This document shows, in pieces, positions 45,363 to 55,990 of a stretch of DNA of 64,000 nucleotides. The stretch's first letter is position 1, and the number at the start of each line of letters is the position of its first letter. The notes beneath the pieces were generated by a model. That model worked only from the letters and a program-made list of their open reading frames with translations. It made no database searches and had not been told where the DNA came from. Position numbers and translations under genes: made by a program. The stretch is from Zingiber officinale (lineage: Eukaryota; Streptophyta; Magnoliopsida; Zingiberales; Zingiberaceae): assembly GCF_018446385.1 (NCBI RefSeq), contig NC_056005.1:47435461-47499460 (forward strand), in the 5' to 3' direction.

Positions 45363-46000
45363 AACATCGTTTCAAATGAAATTTTACCATAACATTCCTC
45401 TAATATAAAAAAAGCACCAGACATATACAATAATACAATAGTAGGGTGACTTCCAAGAATCCCAGCAGCAATCTACTGTAATAGACTCTTCCTTATAAAA
45501 AATTAATTTAATATCATACTTGATCTTAGCAAAAAAGTTAAGAAAAGTATATTTTCTAACATCGCCGACCCAAAGTATTTATAAAAGCTTCTTTGCACAG
45601 TTGCGAATTATAAGACATGGGACTAAAGAGAACTCTAAATTTCTAATTGATTAATGAGGAAATTCTCAATAATATGTCGCAGCTGAGTCTTGAATTCTAG
45701 ATCCTTTATTGATTAATGAGAAAAATTCTCAATAATACGTCACAATTGAGTTGCAAACTCTAGATCACTGATTGATTAATGAGAAATTTTTTTAATAATA
45801 TAGCACAACTGAGTTTTGAACTCTAGATTCATGATTGTTGCGTTTGTAGAAATTATTAATAAACCTTGAAATTATTTTCGATATGAAAAGAAAAAAGAAC
45901 ATTAACATAATTTTATTTTAGACTTCACTAAAATTAGTTAGTAAAGAGGACAGATTCTTAATAAAATAGTAAGATTAATTAAGATTGAATTAGATTTTTC
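45363..46000 (-). repeat. U2-derived repeat array, right part
   Basis: The unit split by the LTR continues here with the U2 copy, its promoter remnant, about three 62-bp subrepeats and the aaacattaacataatttt module. The array fades out near 46000. Confidence 0.75.
45414..45550 (-). pseudogene. U2 snRNA pseudogene (unit 4)
   Basis: The start is at 45550 (ATACTTTTCTTAAC), followed by tttgctaagatcaag. Stem-loop II is missing, as in the other copy I sequences. A TATAAATA box at 45576-45583 lies at -33 to -26. A USE-like GTCCCATGTCT lies at 45613-45623. Confidence 0.85.
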
Positions 46001-46184
46001 TTTTTGATAGATGGACTTTTCTACTAATTTCTAACCATTTAATAGAAAATAAAAAAAATCTCCCTCACCTAAATTTATCATAAAAAAATTATCGTATGAA
46101 CCTCAGTTATTTAAAATCAAATACATATAGATCTAATCCATTTATTTTTATGCAACACTATCATTAATAATATTCAAAAATAAC
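46001..46184. other. AT-rich spacer, no gene recognised
   Basis: Nothing is supported in this short AT-rich segment. Confidence 0.5.
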
Positions 46185-46984
46185 TAAGGGGACGTTTGGT
46201 TTTTTCCTAGGAATAGTAATCGGAATGAGAATCATAGTATTATGGAATGAGAATGGGTATGAGCATGAATATCACTGTTAAAAGTAATGTTTGGTTAGTT
46301 AAATATTTTCTATCGGAATAAATTAAAAATTTCTTTTTTACCCTTAAAGGATAATAAGAGAAAAAAATATATGTGAGAGAAAGTTGGATGTGAGATAAAA
46401 ATATGATGAGAGAAAAAGTGTGATGAGAAAGAATGAAGAGAGAAAAAGTGCAATGAGAGAAAATGAGAAAAGAGAGTATGATAGGAGAGAGCATGATGAT
46501 AGTATTGGAACCCCAAGGTTATTTTGGTGTGATCAACAAGTTAAGTTAGGTCCTGTTTGTTTCTAACCTTGTGTCTAAGTGTGCAGGAGCTTAGGAGCAT
46601 AGGTTGTCGAGCGGATGACGCAGCTAGCAAGAAGGATGGCAGTCCGAGGGGCGAGGTGCTGCGGAAGAATACACCGGCGGACGAGAAGGAAGCATGCGGT
46701 GGTTCCGAGGGACGAAAGTCGGAGCGGAAGATTGCTCGGGGAGCAAGAGACGCAACTAGCGAGAAGGACGACACACGGTGCGTCCGAAGGATGAAGACTG
46801 CGGATGAGTACGCAAGCGGACGAGAAGGGAACACGCGACGATTCCGAGAGACGAGAAGCCGGAGGGAAGCCCGTTCGAGAAGCCCAGAACTTGGGTTCGG
46901 GTGAGCCCTATTCCGGATAGTAGAGATCACCCAATCAAGCGGATCCGGAGCAGAAGACCCGGACGAAAGTCAACTGGAGTTGAC

Positions 46985-47100
46985 TAAGCATCCGGGGCGC
47001 CCGGAACTGTCCGGGGTGCCCGGACCAGCCCGGGGCACGGACCAATCCGGGGAGCCCGGACCAGTCCGGGGTGCCCGGACTAGTCCGGGTGCTTGGAAGT
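46985..47100. repeat. CCGGGG...CCCGG palindrome cluster
   Basis: Five to six copies of words such as ccggggcgcccgg, ccggggtgcccgg and ccggggagcccgg occur in about 115 bp, separated by gaccagt-like linkers. Each forms a short hairpin. Confidence 0.9.
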
Positions 47101-47200
47101 GAGTTTTTGACCGGATCAAGCTTTGACTCGATCTGAACGTTGGGGGATAAAATTTATCCCCCTAGGGCACCCGGAACCCTTTCAGGCGCCCCCACCAAGG

Positions 47201-47212
47201 CTATAAATATAG
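47201..47212 (+). promoter_or_regulatory. SIRE-like LTR TATA box
   Basis: The sequence ctataaatatag lies within the inverted repeat ccaaggctataaatatagcc. It is a good TATA box at a suitable distance from the LTR end. Confidence 0.6.
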
Positions 47213-48246
47213 CCTTGGTCCAGAAGCTTTTCATCAACTCAGTGCATTCTATTTCCAACTCTTGTACGCTACTGTTCTAGATTAGCTTCTCTATTTTACG
47301 CTTTCACTGCTGTAAGAGACTTCTCTGCCTGAAGGAGATACTAGTGCTACATTCCTTGGATTAACAACTTCCTTGGTTGCAACCAAGTAAAAACCTTCTG
47401 CCTCTTTCTTTCTGCTTTTATTTACTACTTTAATTTTATATAAGTGTACCGTTGAGAGTTCGAGAAAGGGTTGCCTTATTTTTTGTAGGCTATCCAACCC
47501 CCCCTTCTAGCCGGCCACAACGGTCATACAGATAGAAGATAAGAGAAAAAATATGATGAGAGAGGATAAAGAGAGAGAAAGTATAATGAGAAAAAATTGA
47601 GGAGAGAGAGTGTGATGGGAGATATTGAAGAGAGAGAAAAGTGTGTTAGAAAAAAAGGGAGAGTGTGATGGGAAAGATTAAGGAGAGAGAAAGTGTGATA
47701 AGATAGAAAGCATAATGAGAGAGAAAGTGTGATGAGAAGAAAGAGAAAAAAGAGTGTGATATGAGAGATTGAGAGAGAGAAAGTATGATAAGGAAGGAAG
47801 TATGATGAAAGAGAAAGTGTGGTGAGAAAAAAAATAGAGGGAAAAGAGTGTGATAGAAGATATTAATGAGAGAGAAAGTGTAATGAGAAAAAAGAGAAAA
47901 GAAAATATGATGAGAGAAATTAAGGAGAGAGAAAGTGAATGATAAAATGAGAAGAGAGAAAAATATAATAAGAGAGAACAAGAAGAGAGAAAGTGATATT
48001 AAAGAAAAATTAAATAAATATATTTTGATATTTGATATTAAGGGGGAAAATTTTAATTTTGGGTCAAGGGTATTTTTGGAATAAGGAAATATTTTGATTG
48101 TTGAAAATAGAATAATAATAACTCATTGAAGGGGGAGACATGAGAATGAGTCATTACCCAATTATAAGGATTCATTCCCTTATTTGTATTTCTATTCCTA
48201 TAATTCTCATTCTCACTCTTATTCAGCTAAACCAAACACCCCATAA

Positions 48247-48784
48247 ATTATTAATTATTAAAGATTTATTTATTTATTTTACTAATCTAATCATAAAACA
48301 TATTAAATCACTTTCAGTTTCAAACTGCAATATTTCTTGTCTTTTAATAACTCCAACTAATCAATTTTAAAGCAATTTATATTTTTCTCATATTATTTCC
48401 GAACTTAAAAAACACTTTCCAGTATTTATTTAATGCGATAACACCAGTCAATTTATTATATCCAATACGACATCAGTAAATATTATCCAAAGGCAAATGT
48501 TCATCAAACTCCATTGTTATGGCGATTTATTGATTTTTACCACTCTTTTCTTTTTTCGTCTTGATCGTATTCAAACATGAATTAGATTCGTAGTCACTTC
48601 CAAACACTCCTAAAATCTTCTCCCTGCACTTCTTGCTTTCTAGGGTTTCGAAGTTGCCTCTCCACCGATTTCTCGCCTTTTTCTCTCTGGCGTCTGTGAA
48701 ACTCGCATTAGGGTTTTGGGAATTCGAATTCTGAAGTGGGGGCAGGCAGTCTTGCTCAAGGTTTAGTGGGAGGGGTTGAAGAGG
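48247..48784 (+). promoter_or_regulatory. HIRA promoter and 5' leader
   Basis: The segment between the Harbinger-like element and the HIRA start contains two telo-box-like words, tagggttt (48641) and ttagggttt (48708-48716). These are common near the start sites of plant genes for chromatin and growth. The leader just before the ATG is purine-rich. The transcription start was not determined. Confidence 0.6.
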
Positions 48785-51700
48785 ATGATCACGGAGAAGC
48801 CTAGCTGGGTTAGACATGAGGGGATGCAGATCTTCTCCATTGATATCCAAGCCGGCGGTCTCAGGTTTGCAACTGGTGGAGGTGATCACAAGGTGAGAAT
48901 TTTTTTTTCAACGCTTTTTTTCGTCTTCTAATCTTTTAGTGATCTCTACTAAGCATGCCTTTCCTTTTTACCACCCCATTATGACTTCAAGTTGATTTAG
49001 TATCTCTATTCTCGTCTTCGTGTACGTAGCTAACTAGTATTGACGAGATTTGTTACACCTGTTTGACTTCGACATTTGCTTACACTGCGATCGCTCGCAT
49101 TCTCCAGTTACAGTGGTTTGGCTACTTTGTACGTAGTCTTATTTGTGAATGCTTTATTACCATGGACAGTTTAAAATATATATACATATATTTTCACTTC
49201 AGGAATGTGATTTGAAACAGCTTGATGTTTATACTGTGTATACTGTCCTGGTGGGATGCTGATTCTATATGTTGTCTTTTTTTCCCCCTTAGTGTTTGGG
49301 TAGATGAGGTTGTGTTTAAGTTAAATTTTGATGCAGAATTATACAAGTATTAGGACAGATAGGTAGGCAATTTGTGACAAAAGATTTATATCACTTAACA
49401 ATACTGCAACTAGCAATTTTATGATTTTACTTTCTACACCAACCTTTGTTACATTAATGGACATTGGTTTTAATTTTCTCCTGGTTTTCATGAAGGTTCG
49501 AATATGGAACATGAAATCACTAGAGGGGGGCTCTGAAAATGATTCTTCAACTCCTAAAGTGCTGGCTACACTGCGGGACCACTTTGGATCAGTTAATTGT
49601 GTCAGGTGGGCTAAGCATGGTAGGCTCCTTGCTTCTGGATCTGATGATCAGGTAATTCTTATTCATGAGAAAAAGCCTGGATCTGGTACAACTGAATTTG
49701 GCAGCGGAGAGCCTCCAGATGTAGAAAATTGGAAAGTTACTATGACATTGAGAGGCCATACTGCAGATGTGGTAATTAGAAAATTTTCCCTTACTTGAGA
49801 TTTCAATTTTTTATGTTATGAACACCAATATGTTATACATTTGTTTATTTAGTCTTGATCATGCTTGTCTAATGGAATTTCCTATTATGTTTAAAATAGG
49901 TAGATCTCAATTGGTCTCCTGATGACTCAACACTAGCTAGTGGTAGCTTGGATAATACTATTCACATTTGGAGCGTTACCACTGGCATCTGCACTGCTGT
50001 ACTAAGAGGGCATTCCAGCTTAGTCAAAGGAGTTACTTGGGATCCTATTGGTTCTTTCATAGCTAGTCAGTCAGATGACAAAACTGTAATAATATGGAGA
50101 ACTAGTGATTGGAGCTTGGCACATAAGACAGAAGGCCACTGGTCAAAGTCGGTGCGTAATGGTCGCTAGTTATTGCAACATTTTTCACAAACCTATATGC
50201 TATGTGTTAGTAAAGATGTCATCCTTCACTAGTCTATTTATAATACTTTTTCTCTTTCCAGCTTGGTTCTACATTTTTCAGGCGCCTTGGGTGGTCACCG
50301 TGTGGCCATTTCATCACTACTACTCATGGCTTTCAGAAACCTAGACATTCAGCCCCTGTTCTTGAAAGAGGTGAATGGTCTGCTACCTTTGATTTCCTGG
50401 GTCATAACGCTCCTGTTATTGTGGTAAAGTTTAACCATTCCATGTTCCGGAAACAATTTTCTAATTCCCAAGAAGCAAACTCTGCACCTGCTGGATGGAC
50501 CAATGGATCTTCTAAGGCTGCATCAAGAGAGCTCCAACCATATAATGTTATTGCAATTGGAAGTCAGGACCGTACTATAACAGTGTGGACGACGGCAAGT
50601 GCCCGCCCCTTATTTGTTGCTAAACACTTCTTTACACAAAGTGTTGTTGACTTATCATGGTAATAGACTTTTTTTTTTACACAAGCTTGCCATTTTTTCT
50701 CTTCATGTCTGCTTCATAGTCAACCTAATTTTATCTCTTTGCTGGCAGGAGCCCAGATGGCTATGCTCTTTTCGCTTGCTCTTTGGATGGCACAGTAGCC
50801 TCCTTTCATTTTGAGGTGAAGGAGCTAGGACACAGGTTAAATGATACTGAGCTGGATGAAATAAAGAGAAGTCGGTATGGAGATGTCAGAGGAAGGCAAT
50901 CAAACTTAGCAGAAAGTGCTGCACAGTTAGTGCTAGAAGCAGTCTCAGCTAAGCAAACAGCAAGCAAAAAAGTAGCATCTACTGTTGAGAAAAATCAGAT
51001 ATCTGGAAAAGCTTCCACTGATCCAGTAAATCCAATTATTAGCCAACCAATTCACAAGAGTACTGATGCCCAGCCTGGAGATGGTAGAAAAAATGGAGGG
51101 GCTATAAACGATGGTTCAAATACTATTACATCTGCGCAGTTATCAAGTCCTCCAAAACAAAGAGAGTATCGCCGTCCTGATGGCCGAAAACGAATTATAC
51201 CAGAAGCAGTTGGAGTTCCAGCACACCAGGAAAATCAGTCTGCAGTTCATGCTCAACTTGCAGAATTCTCTCCCTTGGCCTTGGATCAAACAAAGGACAA
51301 TCGAAATGTAGTTGCTGATGGTGGGGTAAAAGATGCTTCCCTAAAGCGTCCATTTAGTGGAAGCTATGAGACACACAGCTATTCTGACAAGCTTAACAAC
51401 TGTGGATCTAAGGAGCGTTCTGGAATCACTGCAAGAGCTAACATCACTGAAAGTCTTCTTATCGAGAAAACACCAGTTCTGACTAGCACTGATGGAAGGG
51501 CTAATGTAGAACATATAGGGTGTATAGGCATGCCAAGTTCTCTATCAACCTGCAATTCTCTTTCAATTCGAGTATTTAATAAGAAAAATACTGAAGACAG
51601 TTTACCAATCTGCCTGGAAGCAAAGCCTGTTGAGCATTCTGCCCATGACGTGATTGGTGTTGGTAATGCATTTTCCACTAAAGAAACTGAAATAAGTTGC

Positions 51701-51808
51701 ACACAAGGATCTGAAACTCTGTGGTCTGATCGCATATCTGGAAAAGTCACTGTTTTAGCTGGAAATGCCAATTTTTGGGCTGTTGGTTGTGATGATGGTT
51801 GCCTACAG
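48785..51808 (+). CDS. HIRA: HIRA histone chaperone, N-terminal 698 residues in five exons
   Basis: HIRA is the core subunit of the nucleosome-assembly complex that deposits histone H3.3 with Asf1, UBN and CABIN1. Exons are 48785-48892, 49496-49771, 49900-50151, 50262-50659 and 50749-51808, all with GT-AG introns. Their joined length is 2094 bases (698 codons) with no stop. The start [20 protein letters not shown] is the conserved HIRA N-terminus. WD40 signatures include [49 protein letters not shown] and [13 protein letters not shown] (roughly residues 28-312). A basic B-domain-like motif [12 protein letters not shown] lies at about 486-497, the expected Asf1-contact region. The last exon ends ...GCDDGCLQ, just where the C-terminal Hira domain begins. 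Plant HIRA is roughly 950-1000 residues, so about a third is missing from the window. The reading frame is clean, unlike everything around it. Confidence 0.95.
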
Positions 51809-52568
51809 GTACACAAAAAATCACTTTTATATTAATGCAAAACTAATCTAATATATGCCAATATATGGGATCCTAACCCTCTTTTATAGATTGATAACAT
51901 GACTTATTTTTCGTAAAATAATTTTTTTTGACAGTCTTTTCTAAAAAACTAAACCTTTTATAGAAACTGGCAAACTCTATTATATTCTATAATTTACGGA
52001 ATCATAATCCCATAAATCATGGAATATTTTCAATCTTATTTTTAGGGATATTCATGGTTATAAATTAGTCTGTTAATGATCTCATAAATGAATCGGATGT
52101 TCGTCAACAAGCTTGGTGTTTAGTTGGATAAAACTTGTTTAAGTTCGTTCAATAGGAAAACAATATAAAAATAAACAAACTCGAATACTAGTAAGTTTGG
52201 TTCATTAATGTTCATGAATAGTTTATGAATAAATTTATTTATTAATTTGTGTGAAATTTAATTGTAAATTTACTTCTTAATTTTTTATTTAAATAGATGT
52301 AATTTATAACTATAATTTAAATTATTTATAATATGCTAAAATAATAGAATACTATAAGTTTCAAGAATTAGATAAAAGTGTAGCCTAGTTTATAAATAAA
52401 GCAAAGCTATTAGTTAAGCTTGATAATATTTTTAATAAATAAGCTTAAACAAGATAAGTAAATAAATAAGTTTCAGCATAGCTAAGCTCGACTTTGATCC
52501 TTTAATCCCTAGTTACAAAATCATGTTTCTGGACCCTTTCCCTCAAGCTAGTAAATAAATGTTTATCA
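51809..52568 (+). other. HIRA intron 5, left part
   Basis: The segment begins with a GT donor (cag|gtacac) and is AT-rich. Positions 52080-52520 contain ttcgttcaataggaa, gttcatgaatag and agctcgactttgatcc words, which weakly resemble the MITE at 33116-33558. No HIRA exon is visible. Confidence 0.6.
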
Positions 52569-52576
52569 TTTCTAGC
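52569..52576 (-). repeat. hAT target duplication, left copy
   Basis: tttctagc precedes the element and ttcctagc follows it at 56710-56717, so seven of eight bases match. Confidence 0.8.
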
Positions 52577-53039
52577 CAAGGTTCTAAAATTCGCTAGGCT
52601 CTAGTCGGGCGGCAGACCAGTGCCTAGCGCCTGGGCGGCCTAGGCGGGGATTAGATGCCGCTAGGCGGATTCCTCGGTATCCCTTGATTCATGTGGACTG
52701 TGGACATTGTCAGATGCAAATCTAAATGTTGTCTTAAACAATTTCATAGCAATGGAGATCTATGTATTGTGAACAGTAGAACATGCAGTAAATTATCATA
52801 ATCATGTAGTAAACAGTAGAACATATATCCAACTTGAATTTTAAAACCTTGCTATAAGCTAAAACAACTCTAGTGGTGGAAAACATTAGAAAACAGTAGC
52901 AATAGTTCAATTCAAGATTACAATGCATTGTGAACTAGTAACCACTAAGCAAAATATAATTGTTGAATAACATAAATCATGTCTTAACAAAATGAGTTTA
53001 AAATTACACAACTAATAATATCTCATAGACTCATATTTA

Positions 53040-53690
53040 TTCTACTTCTTCTTCTCCATAATTTTCAATAACTTGTTCTTCATATGACACAAACTCAATA
53101 TCATTATTGTGATCCTCGTCTTCTTCTTCGGATTCAAAATCATCTTCATGAAGTTCTCTCACTCTAGAGCTTCTTCGGGTTGTAGATTTTCATCTGCTCC
53201 ACTTGCTTCATCAACCATTTGCCATGTGAGCCCGGAACCTAGTTCAACTTCATCATCTTCCCCACCATCCACAATCCAACTTTGAAGCATCTTTTGCAAG
53301 AAGGACATCGACATTCCTTTCTTTTTCTCGTTTTTGTTTGTTCAACAATCTAGCATTAAATTGGACAAATACTAGATTGTTCAACCTGTTGGCATCCAAC
53401 CTATTTCTTTTCTTTGTATGAATCTAAAAAAAACAGAGAAAGTAAATATTATAGTTAGTACATGAATATAGAGTATAGACGTTAAAAATTATAGCTAATT
53501 TAATTAAAAGACTGAAAGTTTAAAACTTACTCCTTCAAATGTACTCCATTTTCTTTCACATCCGGATGAACTTGTAGTTAATGAAAGTATCCTCAATGCC
53601 ATCCTTAGCAAGTTAGGTGTGTGAGCACCGTATGTACTCCACCATGCACGTGGATCAAATGTATCATCATTTTTTTCACATCTCTATATT
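53040..53690 (-). pseudogene. hAT transposase C-terminus
   Basis: The minus strand encodes AWWSTYGAHTPNLLRMALRI and, after it, TTSSSGCERKWSTFEG. This is the conserved hAT C-terminal dimerisation core. An exon border follows (GAAG|GTAAG-like). Beyond an intron-like gap the tail is acidic, in broken frames down to 53040. Confidence 0.8.
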
Positions 53691-54745
53691 ATGGAAATTC
53701 TTTGTTAATAATTGTATCTTGTAGATCTGACTCATTGGCATGCAAAGTTTCCATGCATTCAAAAATCCCCGTCGCGACCTCCTCATAAAGAGCAATAGAA
53801 CTATTTTTATAGGAAAAATAAGGATTCAACAAAAAAGCAGTGGTATGCAATGATGTATCAAGTCTATCCTTCATTTTTGACTCAATAATGGCTATGATAG
53901 GTTGATAATTTGATTCCACGTTGTTCAGAGCCACCTTGATATCTTCTTTAGCTTGAAGAAGCTCCCCATATAGAAATCCCATCGACGGCTTTCTATCTCC
54001 ATCTACCAATCGAAGAACTCTTACCAAAGGAGCAAATATTGTCAAACAAAGTGTCACACCATTCCAAAAACTCATGCTCATCACTATAGAGTAAGCCACT
54101 TTTCTTTGTTTTTGACCATTTACATTTCTCCCACATATCACTTGTAAACATGACCCTTAAACTAGTTTTTTTTCAATGAAGCAAATCTGGTAACTCCTGG
54201 TCGGATTATGTCTCTCTTCTTCGTGAAACTTCTCATGATAAAGTCTTATGGTGAGTATAGATGAAAATTGTAAAGACTTGGATTACTCAATAACCTTTAT
54301 CGTGAGTTTGCAATATTTTCAAGCATGAGATTAGCATGAGTTGCATGAACTCAAAAAATCTCGGTCGTTTTCTCTTATCAATTTTTTATTGTTGGTGACA
54401 TTGCTGTTAGAATCGAACAATATTACGAGCTCATACTTGTTCAATACACTTGTCGATACTCAAAATAAGTTCATCGAAGACTCCTTAGACCCTAAAATGT
54501 AGTACCCTCCTTGCAATTAACACACAAATTTAAGATGCTTCTTTTACATCACTCCGTTATAATCGAGCATCCATTCTTCTTGTTTCTGATTGTTTTGTTC
54601 TTTCAACATCGACTTTCAATAGTGGCTCCCTAAGTTGATATTGAGCTGGAGGCTTGAATCCTGGTCCAAATTGACCCATTGCCTCCATTAGTTGCTTGAA
54701 GCTATCATTATCAACAACATTGAATGAGATTCCATTTTCATAAAC
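53691..54745 (-). pseudogene. hAT transposase middle region, decayed
   Basis: The minus-strand frame 54141-53689 encodes NGQKQRKVAYSIVMSMSFWN and CLTIFAPLVRVLRLVDGDRK, followed by DTSLHTTAFLLNPYFSYKNS, typical of the hAT catalytic/insertion region. Positions 54200-54745 hold DUF659-like sequence in several frames (SFKQLMEAMGQFGPGFKPPA near 54700), with stops. Confidence 0.8.
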
Positions 54746-55282
54746 CTATCTCCCAACATATTGTTGAACTTGTTGAGTTCTCTCTTTGAAAAGAGCCTCA
54801 TTTATATTTTTTTGGCGAAACACTTTACTTCCATTGGAGCCTGCATTTTCTGGAGCAATTGCCGATGCATATCTATCCATGGGGCCAAGTGGAAGAGGTT
54901 TTTTAATTCCATCCATCCCTTCAATTTCAAGACCTTCTTCTTCGTCTAGAGAAATAACCACCTCTACTCTACAACTTTGTTCTTCCATTATTTTGTTCTT
55001 CTTTCTGTTCCTCCCTTCTAAAATAGCCTGTTTGCACTTATTTTTGTCTTCTTGAGATGCTTTTCGACAACCAGATACATTTCCAGGTATATTTCCAATG
55101 TGCTCCTTTATCTTATACACTCTCCCTGACATTGCTTTTCCACACAACTTACATTTAATTTTATCGAGGTTCTTAGGATCAATCAATATCCCAAACTCCC
55201 ACCCGATGTCATTTGACTTTCTTCTAAGAATCCCGGATTTGGGTTGAGTGACAGATGCTGTCGAAGATGGATTGCTTGCCAT
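54746..55282 (-). pseudogene. hAT transposase N-terminus with BED zinc finger
   Basis: The frame starts at MASNPSS (55282). A BED-type zinc finger is visible as KIKCKLCGKAMSGRVYKIKE followed by HIGNIPGNVSGC, giving the C-x2-C...H...C ligand set. The region after it is Lys/Arg-rich and then acidic. The finger binds element ends. Confidence 0.85.
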
Positions 55283-55319
55283 TGATAACAGAAAATTTAA
55301 AAAAATTATATATAACAAG

Positions 55320-55990
55320 ACATAACATGATAATAAAATTTAATTATACCATGCAGGTATACAATACAAAATAATGAAATATAATATTAAGTCATTAACA
55401 AGTCTGAAAATATTTTTATATATATCTTAATCTAATTAATAAAATTTATTAGATATTTGGTTAAATAAATTAAATTTTAAATATATTTTTTATATTTTTA
55501 AATCTGTTTTATACTTTTATATATAAATTAATAATATTTATTGGAATTTTTAAAATTTTAATTTAATTTTTCATATTTTTAAAACTGATTTATATAAAAT
55601 TAATAATATTTATTAGAATTTTTAAAATTTTAATATAATTTTAATATTTATAAATCCGATTAATATAAATTAATAATATATAAAATTTATAAATATGATT
55701 TATATAAATTAATAATATGTATTATATTTTTTTTTAAATTTTGAATATTTTTTGTATTTTTAAATCTGATAAATGATAATATTTATTATAATTTTTTAAA
55801 TCTGTTAATATATAAATTAATATTTAATATTATTTATTTAAAAAAATTAAATATATTATTTATATATTTAAATCTGATTATATAAATTATAAAATTAATA
55901 ATGGTTATTTGAATTTTATATATAATTTTATATATTTAAATTTGTTTTATATAAATTAATAATATTTATTATAAAAAAAATAAATTTTAA
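55320..55990. repeat. Extremely AT-rich tract
   Basis: The tract is built from degenerate repeats of ataaattaataatatttatt and tttttaaattttaa. It lies inside the hAT element upstream of the transposase. No gene is present. Confidence 0.8.

Larger units (their letters stand above)
46503..47530 (+). mobile_element. SIRE-like solo LTR, 1028 bp
   Basis: It starts tattggaaccccaagg and ends ggccacaacggtcataca, between perfect 5-bp duplications gatag (46498-46502 and 47531-47535). The first 100 bases resemble the SIRE-like LTR at 30313. A TATA box (ctataaatatag) is at 47201-47212. A cluster of ccggggnncccgg palindromes is at 46985-47100. The long open frames at 46541-46930 fall in its GC-rich part and are not genes. 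Confidence 0.85.
46370..48005 (+). repeat. Purine-rich degenerate repeats, split by the LTR
   Basis: Two tracts (46370-46497 and 47531-48005) consist of variants of gagagaaagtgtgatgagaga. The second is almost free of pyrimidines apart from t in tgtgatg. They belong to the Harbinger-like element. Confidence 0.85.
46188..48243. mobile_element. Harbinger/Tourist-like element with nested solo LTR
   Basis: The ends are ggggacgtttggtt and aaccaaacacccc(a), imperfect inverted repeats flanked by taa on both sides (46185-46187 and 48244-48246), the target preferred by PIF/Harbinger elements. The interior has ggaatgagaatg words near both ends and long purine-rich repeats. No transposase is encoded. 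Without the nested LTR it is about 1 kb. It ends 541 bp before the HIRA start codon. Confidence 0.7.

Noticed and set aside
41800-45450. Reading the repeated 90-bp flanks of the 3.5-kb LTR as a very long target duplication
   Set aside because: A perfect 5-bp duplication (acatc) explains the insertion. The longer similarity is an older tandem duplication in the U2-derived array.
39078-45550. Functional U2 snRNA genes
   Set aside because: Every copy lacks an essential domain and carries changes in conserved stems, so none can give a working U2.
46541-46930. Open frames of 129 and 115 codons on opposite strands
   Set aside because: Both fall inside a SIRE-like solo LTR and are complementary shadows in CpG-rich sequence.
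47646-47981. 111-codon minus-strand frame rich in Phe, Leu and Ser
   Set aside because: It is a translation of the purine-rich repeat and has no independent support.
48527-48889. 120-codon minus-strand frame overlapping HIRA exon 1
   Set aside because: It is the antisense of the HIRA leader and first exon and has no conserved domain.
51379-51816. 145-codon minus-strand frame
   Set aside because: It is the antisense shadow of HIRA exon 5, which is supported by conserved protein sequence and splice sites.
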